Shown here one piece after another: positions 44,640 through 55,929 of a DNA stretch of 64,000 bases. The stretch spans positions 49,378,365-49,442,364 of the forward strand of contig CM034298.1 of NCBI GenBank assembly GCA_019925795.1. The letters are read 5' to 3'. This DNA comes from Dendrobium chrysotoxum. Its lineage: Eukaryota; Streptophyta; Magnoliopsida; Asparagales; Orchidaceae. How positions within the stretch are numbered: position 1 is the first letter of the stretch; each line of letters opens with the position of its first letter. The position numbers were made by a program, and so were the translations under genes. Under the pieces are notes generated by a model. The model was not told the origin of the DNA. It saw only the letters and a list, made by a program, of their open reading frames with translations, and ran no database searches.

Positions 44640-45782
44640 AAAAAATAAAACATAAAATAATACATAAACCCAAATAAAGAAAAACCAGTTATAAATCAAA
44701 AGAAAATATTTTTTTTAAAATTGATCAATCTCTAGAAAATGATAAATTTCTCTTGTAAGTGGATTAAAAATTAATAAGAAATGAATTAACAATGCTAGAA
44801 TCCAGAAAGGGTAGAAAATTGATCTTGTTAACCCTAGCTCGGACTCCTTACAGGTCAAAATTCTTTTTAAACAAAAATCTAATTCAGAAAAGAAATTAGA
44901 TCAGAAAAGATTTTATTTCAAACTTCATTTCAGAAAAATATTTTATAGAATATTACAAAGTAATCAATCAAAATCATGATTTATAAATTCAAGTGTTTGA
45001 AAATATAAAGTGGCACATGAATACTTCTAAGATTTAAAGATTTGAAAGAGAAGTAAGCTTATTTCTTTGTGATCATTTTGTACCTCTTTTTTAATTATTT
45101 GGCACACTTTACGCATCTTTTGATTTTTTGATACACTTTGTGCATCTTATAATTATTTGGCGATCATTGTGCATCTTTTTAATTTTTTTACTCATTTTAT
45201 TCCTCTTATTATTTTTTGCAAGTTGGCTTCCTTTCAAAACCTTTAAAGACTCTGAGTTATGAAATTATCTTCCAGATATAAGAGAAGAAAACTCATTCTC
45301 TAATATAAGGAAGAATATACCACAATTCAGAATTATATCCATATGATAAATACAACAACCTGATTGAGAAAAGTTAAAAATGATTTAATGACTTTAAGAA
45401 TTATTCATATGAGATAGATTATTGTAGAAAGATAAAATAGATCTCAATTTCAAAATCTAACTTTTAATTTAAAATAGATTTTGCTTCAAAAAGAAAAATA
45501 CACCACTAAAGGAGTTAGAGGAAGAGAGACAATCATCGATGTTTCTTCCTTTAACTGATTTAGGGAAGTTAATCACTGCTTACTAATTTTTAAAACCAAA
45601 AGCAAGGCAAAAATATCATTTAAGAAATCAATACCAGTAGTGACCATTGATCTGATTCTTTAAAAATATTGAAAAAGAAAAAAACAACAGAAAAATGAAA
45701 AACATAAAACAGAAATATATAGACAAAAACAGACATTGAAATATAACAAAAATAAAACATCAGAAAATAGTAAGCAATGATT
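44640..45782 (-). repeat. Spacer after pol of Sirevirus B, with ~30-bp tandem units
   Basis: No ORF. At 45068-45215 about five ~30-bp units recur, based on ATTATTTGGCACACTTTGTGCATCTTTT. Looser copies occur in Sirevirus C at 54540-54680. The rest is AT-rich. Its position between RNase H and the ORF3 dyad array suggests untranslated spacer. Confidence 0.5.
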
Positions 45783-47210
45783 TCAAGCATTAATATCTAT
45801 TACACCTAATCTAGTTTTTAAGATGCTGAAGGTTTCAAATGCTAGTGGTTTTGTAAAGATATCAGCAAGTTGGTTTTTAGTGGCTATATGGTGTAGCTCT
45901 ATATCTCTTTAGGTAACATGGTCCTTAATGAAGTGGTGCCTTATGTCAATGTGCTTGGTCCTGCAGTGTTGGATTAGATTCTTTGAAATACAGATGGCAC
46001 TAGTGTTATTATATAGGACTGGAATTATGCCTAAAGGTAGTCCTATGTCTAGAATTTATTACTTTAACCAAAGGACCTGGGTCACACAACTTCCTAAGGC
46101 TATGTATTCAACTTCATCAGTGGACAGTCCAACATAGTTTTATTTTCTACTAGACCAGGAGACTAAGGACTGTCTTATAAATTTACATGTTCCATAAGTG
46201 TTTTTTCTATCAACTCAGCATCTTACAAAAACTAAATCAGAATATCCTATGATCTCAAAGGAGGTAATCTGCCTAGGATACTAGATTCCTAAGTCTTGGG
46301 TCCCTAAGAGATATCTAAGAATTCTCTTAACAGCAGTCATGTAGGACTCTTTTGGATCAGCCTGAAATCTAACACAAAGACAAACACTAAACATGATATC
46401 AGGTCTTGAGCAATAGATTTTTCATTTGAATCCTTATCTAACTGAATAGTGGAACTCGTGAGAGTATTGATTGGCTTGGCTTTATTCATTTCATTTTTCT
46501 TAAGGATGTCCTTAATATATTTTGTTTGACTAAGCAAAGTTTCATCATCTTTCTACCTTATCCTAAATCCAAGAAATTAAGTCAGTTCTCCTATCATACT
46601 CATCTCAAATTCCTTACTCATTATTTTTAAAAACTCATCACAAAGTCTTTTATCAAAGGATCCAAGCAAAATATTATCAACATAAATTTAAATAATCAGC
46701 AGTTCATCTCCTACCTTTTTTAGAAATAGCGTGGTGTTTACGTTCCCCTTAACAAAGGTTCTTTCTAGTATGAATGTGCTTAGCCTTTTATACCGTGTCA
46801 TGGGTGCTTATTTTAGTTCATATAATACCTTTTTTAATTTGAACACATGATTAGGAAACTGTGAATTCTCAAAAACTGGGGGATATTCAATATACACATC
46901 TTCTTTAATTATCCCATTCAGAAAGGCACTCTTAACATCCATTTGGTATAGTTTAAATCCCTTAAAACAAGTAAAGGCTAGTAGCACTCTAATAGCTTCC
47001 AAACTAGCAACAGGGGCAAATGTCTCTTCAAAATCAATTCCTTCGATCTAGTTGTATCACTTAGCCACCAATTTTGTCTTATTCCTCACCACTACACCAA
47101 AATAATTCATTTTATTTTTGAAAACCTATTTAGTTCAAACCACACTCTGGTCTTTAGGTCTTTCAACTAGCTCCCAAACATCATTCCTCACAAATTAATT
47201 TAACCCTTCT
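45783..47210 (-). pseudogene. RT and RNase H of Sirevirus B, RT active site altered
   Basis: RT blocks: FKGFKLYQMDVKSAFLNGII, VFKLKKVLYELK and a YVDN active site (46671-46688), where GAT-AAT replaces the usual GAT-GAT, removing a catalytic Asp. KYIKDILKKNEMNKAKPIN follows. The RNase H end reads ADIFTKPLAFETFSILKTRL and GVIDINA with a stop at 45783-45785. The Asp-to-Asn change alone should abolish polymerisation. Confidence 0.85.
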
Positions 47211-47224
47211 TATATTGCTAGAAT

Positions 47225-48440
47225 CTAGAATTCATCAAATAGAGCTTGATTTAGGTTGGTGGGTTCAATCATTGAAATGAAGGTAGAGTTGTTTACTTTA
47301 TTTTTAAGTCCATGCCTAGTTCTAACACCTTCAGATGAGTCTCCTAAGATCAGTTCTTTGGGATGACTTGAAGAATATCTCCATTCTCTAGACAATGTGT
47401 TTTCAGGTTCTACCCTTTCCTCCAGAATTATAGATTCTAATCCTTGGGTGACTTCTATAACCTCTTTTTCTTCTATCCTAGACCCTCCAGAATTATCAGA
47501 TTCATCAAATATAACATGAGTGGTCTTCTCAACTAACAGTATTCTTTTATTGAAGACTCTATAGGATTTCCCAACACTTGAGTAACCTAGGAACACTCCT
47601 TCATTAAATTTTGGATTAAAATTTTCTAGTTGAGACTTCTCATTATTCAGAATGAACACTTTACATCCAAAGACATGAAGGTGAGAGAGGTTGGGTGTCC
47701 TACCCTTAACGATTTTATAGGGTATCTTGTTCAGTTTGGATCTAATATTTACCATATTCAGAAAATAATATGCTGTGTTCACCGCTTCTGTCCAAAAGTA
47801 TTTAGGAAGTGAGTATTCTACTAACATGGCTCTAGCAGCTTCTACCAGGGTCCTGTTCTTTCTTTCAACTACCCTATTCTATTGAGGAGTCTTAGGAGCT
47901 AAAAAGTTATGACCTATCCCTTGCTCCTTACAAAATGATTCAAAATTTTCATCTTTAAATTCTCCATTATGGTCACTATGAATTGTTACAATTTTATAAC
48001 CTAGCTTCCTTTGCATCCAAGTGGAAACAAACTTAAACTCCTCGAATGATTCACTTTTATGTGATAGGAATCTAACCTAGGTGAACCTTGAATAATCATC
48101 AATAATTACATACACAAAGACTTTTCCTCCTAGGCTTACAGTGCTGATAGGTCCAAAGAGATCCATGTGAAGGGCTTCTAAGGATTTACTAGTAGTAATG
48201 TCTTTGATTGAGGGGAAAGAGGATTTGACTTATTTCATAACTAACAAGCATCACACAGGCGGTCTTTAGTGAACTCTAGTTTGGGTATTCCTCTCACTAG
48301 ATCTTTTTGGGTGATCTTCCTAAGGCTTTTCATGCTTGCACGACACAATCTTCTATGCCACAACTAAGATTCATCAGTAATTATTTTTAAGCAAAATGAA
48401 GCAGCACATTCAATGTTATTCAAATCAAGCATGTAGATAT
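47225..48440 (-). pseudogene. Integrase of Sirevirus B
   Basis: It has HMDLFGPISTVSLGGK (first Asp), VTIHSDHNGEFKDENF (second Asp) and RVVERKNRTLVEAA (Glu), so the D,D-35-E triad is present. A few in-frame stops interrupt the core (for example before NRVVERKN). The 200-codon open tail (47827-47228) holds YFWTEAVNTAYYFLN, IVKGRTPNLSHLHVFGCKVF and GVFLGYSSVGKSYRVFNK. Confidence 0.85.
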
Positions 48441-48456
48441 TGCTGATCATTTTTCT

Positions 48457-48780
48457 CTATAAAATAATGTTATCATTTAAGCTTATAATACAGCTGGTTG
48501 ATAGAAATTTTATGTTGAAGCCTTTATCATAGAACTGGTTGATGCTGAGCAGATTGTGTTTCAAGCCAACTACAAGTAAAACATTTTCAATGAAGAAATT
48601 TTTTGAATTGCCAATTATACCTGAGCCCACCACTCTCCTAGTGGTGTTATCTCCAAGTGTTACCTTACCTCCTGCCCTGGCCTCCAGCGAAATGAATTGT
48701 TTTACATCTCGAGTTATATCTCTTGAACATCCACTGTCCAGGTACCACATGTTCTCACGAGGCCTTTTATGAGAGCACTA
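48457..48780 (-). pseudogene. Protease and GAG-pre-integrase of Sirevirus B
   Basis: Open from 48750: MWYLDSGCSRDITRDVKQF has the copia-type D-S-G catalytic site intact. GGKVTLGDNTTRRVVGSG and VVGLKHNLLSINQFYDKGF (pre-integrase) follow. This block is the best-preserved enzyme part of the cluster and contrasts with the mutated protease of Sirevirus A. Confidence 0.85.
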
Positions 48781-48879
48781 CTACAAAATCATCAGAATTC
48801 AGATTTGGGAACCCAAATAGATTTGGGCCTATTTTATGAAAAGATGAATGAAATGCATACATGCTATGCTGTGAATTTT

Positions 48880-50575
48880 AAACTTTAGGTCTCCACATCA
48901 AATTTGTTCTACAGTAAGTGGTGCAAGTGTGGGAGATATGTCCTAGCATGCCACAAAAAAAATATCTAACACCAGGAAAAGATTTTACTAATCTATGTGG
49001 GTTATGGTGCCTCTTCCTAGGTTTGAATGATGCATACTTTATTGATTGTTTATGAAACTCTTCCAGTGCATGTGATTTTTTATTTTCCTTGAAGGCAGTT
49101 AATTTAGCTTCTAAAAACTTATTTTCATTTTTAAGAATTAAATTTTATATTTTCAATGCATGCTCCCTACTATCTAAATTAGATGTAAGAGTATCTAAGT
49201 ACTTATATTCTTTTTCTAATTCAATATGTAATATTTTCAAGGAATCATGCTCTTTAGTTAAATCAAGATGCTTTTTATTCAAAGAGTTAAATTCATCTAA
49301 CAAGTCCATGTGACTGCTATCCAGACTGGAATGATCTTTCCTTAGGATTTCATGATCTTTTTATAGATTTAAAAAATCAACCTTGAGGCTAGCATGCAAT
49401 TTCTTAATGTTCCTATATGAATAATGAATTCTTTTAGAAACTTCAAGTAATTGTTCATAGGTAAGCTCACATACCTCTTCTTGATCAGAGCGATTAAGAT
49501 GATCATCAACCATTAAACATAGGTTTGTTACCACCTCTTCTGCTTCAGTTTCAGAGGAGTCTGATGCTGAGTCCGTATAGAAAGCCTTTGGGTTCTTTGC
49601 TTGCCCTTCTTGAACTTAGGTTTTTCTTCATCCTTCTCCTTGCTTGGGTGAGCTTTAAGAGTTGGACAATCAGACTTTAGATGTCCTGACTTCCAACATT
49701 CAAAACAAATAATATAGAAAAAAAACTTTGAAATTTTTATTATTCTTACCTTTGTTCCATTTCTAATGATGTTTTTGCTTTTTTCCTTAAGAAGCTCTTG
49801 AATTGCTTAGTTATTAAAGTAATGTCATTAGTTTTAGAACTAGAAGAATCAGTGTCAGAATTATTAGCCTTTAAGGCTACAGCTTTCTCCTTTTTTTCTC
49901 ACATCTATCAAGCTCCCTTTGGTTCACTCCGTGCTTGTAAGCAATGATTGATCCAAGTAAGTTATCAATTGAATAAACATTTAGATCCTTAGATTCAGTA
50001 ATGGCAGTAATTTTGGCATCAAAGGAAATAGGTAAAAATCTCATAATCTTGTTAACTTTTTCATAATTTATGAGTTATCTTCCTAAGGTATGTAGGGATG
50101 TAATAATTTGTGTAAACCTAATATATATATTATTAATATATTCACTAGGTTTCATGTGAAGAGTTCATAATCATGGAGTAAAATGTTTAGCCTATATTAT
50201 TTAACTTCACTTGTACCCTCATATGTTATTCATAATATGTCTCAAATTTTGTTTTCCAATTAAACAAGTTTAGACACGCATGTAATCTTCAAATTTTAAA
50301 CCACAAAAAAAGTAGTTCAAATATTTAGCATTGAGTTGAGCTAAATCTATATCTTGTATGCTCCATTCAGAAAAGGGAAGTTCAATTTTTTTGCCATTTT
50401 CTAATCTGAAAGGTGTTGAATATCCTTCTTGGACTAACATCCACATGCAATAATCAACTCATTATAAAAAGTTGGACATATGAGTTTTCTAAAAGTCAAA
50501 AGGAATATAATCAAATAGAGGTGGTCGAGTGATTGAATATCCTTCCACAATGTTGTGATTACTAAAGTTGGCCAT
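48880..50575 (-). pseudogene. Gag of Sirevirus B
   Basis: Starts at ATG 50575 (MANFSNHNIVEGYSITRPPL). The core is decayed. The C-terminal region has an acidic segment (SDSSETEAEEVVTNLCLMVD), a long coiled coil (KDHEILRKDHSSLDSSHMDL, KKHLDLTKEHDSLKILHIEL), then a zinc-knuckle-like FCGMLGHISHTC near 48950. This coiled-coil-then-knuckle order is a Sirevirus gag trait. Confidence 0.75.
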
Positions 50576-50620
50576 GGATCTTAATTCAAAAGCTTTCTAA
50601 AACTTGATCTTATGAATCCC

Positions 50621-50632
50621 TCTCTGATACCA
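50621..50632 (-). other. Primer-binding site of Sirevirus B
   Basis: The minus strand gives TGGTATCAGAGA, two bases (AG) after the LTR end CTTTCA. It complements plant initiator tRNA-Met. Confidence 0.85.
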
Positions 50633-50634
50633 CT

Positions 50635-52493
50635 TGAAAGTTTGTGAGGGTTGTTAAATCCTAAAGAACTAGCCTAAGGCTAACTAAGAGAGGGGATAAA
50701 TTGGTAGTTTTAAAAAATCTTAAATAAAAAGAAAATCTTTTTATCCTTTTTAAATATTTTTAAAATAAACAATAACCCTTGATGTGAAAGAAAATATGCT
50801 TTCCCAATAACAACACAATTAGAGATTTCAACCACAAAAAAATCACAGATAAGTGCAAAAATAAAATAAGAAAAAAGTAATAAGAAAGAGCACACCAATA
50901 TTTATAGTGGTTCGGTTAAATCTAACCTACGTCCACTCCCCGAAAACTTCCTTTCTAGGAATTGCACTAATCAATTAGTGTCTCTCCTTTTTCCCCCACA
51001 ACAAGGCGGAGAAGCCCTTACAAAATCTTTCCACCATCCTGATGAGGCAAAGAATCTTGAATCCTTTTTCACCCTCCTAGTGAAGGCAGAGAATCCAGAA
51101 TCCTTTTACTCCCACTTGGAGTTGGTAGAGAACCACGGAATCCTTTTACTCCCACCTGGAGTTGGCAGAGAACCACAAATCCTTTTACTCCCACCTGGAG
51201 TTGGCAGAGAACCACGAATCCTTTTACTCTAACTTAGAGTAGGCAGAGAACCTTGATCTGATGCTGAAGATCATCTCTATAGAGCAACTAAGGAACTAAG
51301 GATGAAGCTTGGAGAAGAAGATCAAATCCTTACTTGGAGCAACCTTTATGAATTTCCTCACAAACTCCCCCTCATAAGACTCTCTCTCTCTCTCTCTCTC
51401 TCTCCCAAACTCTCCTTCTCCTTCTAAAAGCTCTCTTAGGTTAGAATAGCAGCAAAAAGATATTCTTAACAGCAATTTTGAGAACTTAAGTAGGAGGCTT
51501 CTAAAAAAGCCCTAATTTTCAATTTGGCATTGAAGATCATCCAGGATGATCCTGCGATCATCCTGTACGATTAGTATAAACTCTATTCAGCCAAAACGAT
51601 TAGCACTGCCCTATACAATCATTACAAGTATTTGTACATATCGTCCTATATGATTCAATAATTGTCCGGAATGATTAGTTTAAGATACTATATTGATCAT
51701 CCAGTATGACATGGGATGATGGATGGCAATCGACATATTGCCCCGTAACCCTCTCGGGACGTCCAGCACAATCACCTAGATGATTAGAAGAAAATTATGA
51801 TTTTTATCTTGAACAATAGGGGATCATCCTATAAAATATAAAATATTATTCAGTATGATCCAAGTTGATCATCTTATACAATATGATTGATCAATCTAAC
51901 CATAATTAGTCTTCTAATGACAGGATCAATTTAGGTATGATTGTCATGAATCATCCAGGATGATATGGATCATCCTGTATAATAAGAACAAATTTTGAAT
52001 TATAAAATATTGCCTAAATTGTGATTGGCGGCTATTTTCTATGATTAAAACATATCATCCTGTATGATATAAGGATCGTCCAAGATGATTAGTTTAATCA
52101 AACTTATTTGACATAGATGCCCTAATTTGGGTTTTGTGATAAATTGATCATCCATGATGATATAAATCATCCTATACGATTAGTTTAAAATATTAAAAAA
52201 ATTTCCAACTCACTCCCTTGAGTGTGTGTGTGTGTGCAAGGTTCCTTAGCTTTGGGATCCATCACAATACATTTAACTCAAGAAAAAGTAAAAAATGCAT
52301 TGGAATTAAAATTACAGACTGACTCAATCCAAGTCTACCCAATCTTGAGCTGATTTGTATTGCAAGTGATCTTGTAGACCAGAAAAGTTAGTGAGGAGGG
52401 CAAGACAAAACAGATATATTAGAATAGCAGTAGCAAAGAGAAATAATATTTGTTATCATCATAATCACTGTACTTGAGCCCAAATTTGCAACA
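50635..52493 (-). repeat. 5' LTR of Sirevirus B
   Basis: The pair of 40807-42644. Four ~38-bp units with ACTCC...GGAGT or ACTCT...AGAGT stems lie at 51093-51250. A (TC)n run is at 51381-51404. CATCC/GGATG dyads lie at 51533-52180, including a perfect ATCATCCAGGATGAT near 51537. Confidence 0.9.
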
Positions 52494-53299
52494 GAAACTT
52501 GAAGAAGATAAAGAGATCCTCACTTTGGGCAATCTTGTGAATCCCTCACAACTCCCATTCATTAGATCTCTCACTCTTCACTCTCAAAATTTCTCCCAAA
52601 CATACTCTCAATGGTCTCTCTCAAGAGAAATTTATAACAAAGGATTACTAAGATAGTTTTTAGGACTCTTTATATAGAAAACATAAAAAAATATCCAAAA
52701 ATTAAAATTTTCAAGAGAACCATCCTACATTTGTACAGTACGATCATGGATCATCCAGTATGAATAATTTTAAAAATTAGGGCTTCGTTTGGTACGAACC
52801 TAGTTTCATATATTGTTAGTCATCTGTACGAATACAGATCGTACTATACAAGTATTTCAAAAAGTAAATATATTCATTCGGTATGATCTAGAACAAACCT
52901 AATTTTGTACTCTATTAGTCATCTGTATGACTTGACATCGTACAGTACGAACAGTTAAAAAATTCAAGCCATGATTTAATTAATTGCATTCTGGAGGAAA
53001 ACTATGTCAAATTGTATAGTATGATTATATATCATATAATATGATTAGTATAAAAATTAATTAATTTAAATTTTATCTCTCTCCCCATGTCTGTATGTGC
53101 ATGATTACCAAATTACAATCAGACTTGCTCAGTCTTCAATAATCTAGAGTAGTATATGATTTCCCTAAAATGTTAGTACACATAAAAAACAAATAGAAAT
53201 ATCCAATATATGCTAGGAGAAATAATAAAATCATCAGAATAATAATATTCTGTTATCATCAAAAATCATAATCTCAATCTTTATTCCTGAGTTGCAAAA
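52494..53299 (-). repeat. 3' LTR of Sirevirus C, right part (U3 side)
   Basis: Starts with the second GAAAC copy (52494-52498), then CTTGAAGAAGATAAAGAG, continuing the LTR broken at 40806. The TATA box CTATATAAAG is near 52668-52677. U3 dyads of the GTAC type (TTGTACAGTACGAT at about 52731, ATCGTACAGTACGA near 52936) lie upstream. The end reads TTGCAAAA instead of TTGCAACA. Confidence 0.85.
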
Positions 53300-53480
53300 A
53301 TCTCCCCCTTTTTTATGATGGAAAAAATAATTATTATTTAAATTACAATTTAAAGTTCTTTTCTCCTAAGCTTCCCCTCAATGAATGATAAAATAAAAAT
53401 CATGGAAAAAAAGAATTTCATCCTCCTTTTTTTATTTAATTTTTATAAAAATCTCTGTTACTAACTCGCAAGAAATACAC

Positions 53481-53980
53481 AATATGATTAGTCTAAATAA
53501 ATCAATTTAAACTTTCTCTCTCCTCATGTGTGTGTGTGCACAATTACCTAATTATAATCACAATTACTCAGACTTAAGAAATAAAAATAGTGATATATAG
53601 ACTCTATTACATGAAATCTTATTATACCCTATCTTGAAGTTTTCAGCAATCTGGAGTAGTATATGATTTCCCTGAAATGTTAGTACACACAAAAATAAAT
53701 AAAAATATCCAATATATGCTAGGAGATGAAATAAAATCATCAGAACAATAATATTTTGTTATCATTAAAAATCACAATCTCAATCTTAATTCCTGAGTTA
53801 CAACAATCTCACCCTTTTTTATGATGGCAAAACTAATTATTATTTAAATTATAATTTAAAGTTCTTTTCTCCTAACCTCCCCCTCAATGAATGATAAAAT
53901 AAAAATCATGGGGAAAAAGAATTTTGTTCTCGCTTTTTTTATATTATTTTTATAAAAATCTTTGATACCAAATCGCAAGA
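53481..53980 (-). repeat. ~500-bp tandem duplication at the end of Sirevirus C 3' LTR
   Basis: Repeats 53030-53480: AATATGATTAGT, ATTTAAA, TCTCTCTCC...CATG, TAGTATATGATTTCCCT, the LTR end TGAGTTACAACA, ATCTC.CCCTTTTTTATGATGG and on to CTCGCAAGAAATACAC / TCGCAAGAAATATACA. The first copy lacks ~60 bp near the start. The LTR tail and polypurine-tract region are thus present twice. Confidence 0.75.
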
Positions 53981-54230
53981 AATATACAAGGAAAATACAC
54001 AAAAACATAAACACCAAAACACAAACGTCAAAACACAAACCCAAGACCAGGATGACTTCAAACAAACACAAACTACCTCCTCCTTTTGACATTAGCAAAA
54101 AGAGAAGGAAAAAAAATAAAATAAGTAATATAGAAATCCCCTGAATATGTAAGATGTTATGGACGAATCTAAAAGTTGATAAGGAAAAGAATTTTAAAAT
54201 TTGCAAGAATAATATTCCTGATGCAAAAAC

Positions 54231-54297
<67 letters not shown>

Positions 54298-55281
54298 CTC
54301 ATATTTTAAATCAAAGAACAAATAAGATAAGAATAGTTGACCAGGTTCAATGTTCAGTCTAGAAAGCAGAAATATCAAATAGAATAATTATCACAAAAAT
54401 AATTGAATAAAAATCAAATATTTTCAAATTCAATAATTAAAATTATTAATTAATGCATAGATTTTTCTAAGAATTAGAGATAGATAGGAAAGAACTAAAT
54501 ATAGTGTGGGCTCATTTTATGCCTCTTTATCAACTAGAATTGAGAAATTTTTGTTGTCATAATTGCATATCTTTTGATTTTGAACTTTATTTTACGAACA
54601 TTGCGGATCTTTTCAGGTTAGGGTAATTTTGTGCCTCTTCTTAAATTTGACACACTTTCTACATATTTTGACATTTTGTTCTTTCCATAACCTAAATCAG
54701 CAAATCTTAGCCTGTGTGGTTATCTCCCAGATAAAAGAAAAACTTTCTCGTATAAGAAAGATTAAACCACAAAAAAAAACCCAATAGATAATAATAAAAT
54801 CAACACATTGAACAAAAACAATAAAAGAAAAATAAGTCACCTTTTTGCAACAATTATAACTATAGGATAAATGTCTATTAGAACATAAAGATGATCTCCT
54901 TATCTAAATCTAATTATAATTTGATTTAAAGTTTGAGTGAAAAAAATTACTAAGGAAATAACGTTGTAATGCAAAAGAATTTAAAATTTTTATCCTTTAG
55001 ATCAACATTCTTAGATTAGTCAATAATAATTTATAGATGATTTAAGAGGATTAAAAAAACAAAACAAGTCAACAACAACCACTCTTTTTTTTTTATTTAT
55101 ATTAAACTACTTTTTTTTAAATAACACACACTCAAACATAAAACAAAACAAACGATATATTATCAACAACCAAAATAAAATAAAATTTTATCAAAATGCA
55201 TCTAAAATTATCAAAACAAAAACATCTAAATGCAACATCATAAAAGCTAAATTATCAAAACATATATTAATAATAACCAAA
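53981..55281 (-). other. Gene-free 3' spacer of Sirevirus C
   Basis: AT-rich, with a (TA)n microsatellite at 54231-54296 and loose copies of the ~30-bp GGCACACTTT...GCATCTTTT unit at 54540-54680. The open frame over the TA tract is low-complexity. No gene seen. Confidence 0.6.
54231..54296. repeat. (TA)n microsatellite
   Basis: About 33 TA units with one ACA interruption. It creates artefactual Tyr-Ile ORFs on the minus strand. Confidence 0.95.
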
Positions 55282-55920
55282 CTAAAACTCCATGGGATCT
55301 TGATCTTGAGGAGGCTGTGGAGGATGAAATTGGGTAAAGAAGTTGTTGATGGTAGCAACTTGAGTGTTAAGTGAATCAAACTGTCCTCTAACCCAACTCA
55401 TATTCTGATTGTACTATAATCCTATTGGTCCAAACGAGTCTCAATATGATCAATTCATTGATCTATATGAGACTCGAGGCGATCGAATCTCTGGATCAAA
55501 TCTTGGCAGAGTTGATGCTCAAGTCTAGGAACAGGAGCAGGTATAGGTGCTAGAGCAGGTCTCTCTTCTTCACCAAACTCATCTCCCTCATCCCCTTGAT
55601 CTTGGTGGAAAAGAATGTGAAAAGAAGCATTAGTAAAATAGATAGGCAGATAATTTGGGGGATCGAGATGAATAAGATTGTATTTCTTCTCAAGGATATA
55701 GGCAATCAAGTATCCTAAGGAGTCTGATGTTAGTAAGGTTATTGATGTAGTCCAAAATCAACTGGGCTTCATCAATTAGAGTGTTTGACATTATATAGTA
55801 TGTTACTATAGTAAGCAAAGGAGTGATATTGACTTGATTACCAACTTTAGGAATAATAGAGGTTCTTAAAACATGCTGGATGATTTTGGCATTTTAATTT
55901 AAAGTATAAATAAGGGGTAA
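55282..55920 (-). pseudogene. ORF3 of Sirevirus C, N-terminal half deleted
   Basis: The open segment (55709-55458) reads MIAYILEKKYNLIHLDPPNY, then an acidic GDEGDEFGEEERPAL tract and LIQRFDRLESHI. It is parallel to the second half of ORF3 in Sirevirus B. Further on MSWVRGQFDSLNTQVATIN and a Pro-rich tail end at TAG 55282-55284. At about 55920 the sequence jumps directly into RNase H, so the ORF3 start, its TATA box and the dyad array are missing. Confidence 0.65.
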
Positions 55921-55929
55921 GTGTTGGAT

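Larger units (their letters stand above)
40807..52493 (-). mobile_element. Sirevirus B, most complete copy
   Basis: Length 11,687 bp. Both LTRs are complete, and the target duplication GAAAC is perfect at 40802-40806 and 52494-52498. Order on the minus strand is gag, protease, integrase, RT, RNase H, dyad array with TATA, ORF3, 3' LTR. It retains the protease site and the integrase D, D and E, but RT reads YVDN instead of YVDD and stops are scattered. It inserted into the 3' LTR of Sirevirus C. Its LTRs differ at roughly one site in ten by eye, so it is not recent. Confidence 0.9.

Noticed and set aside
53856..54378. ORFs of 148 and 69 codons with long Tyr-Ile runs
   Set aside because: They are produced by the (TA)n microsatellite, and the remainder has no family resemblance.
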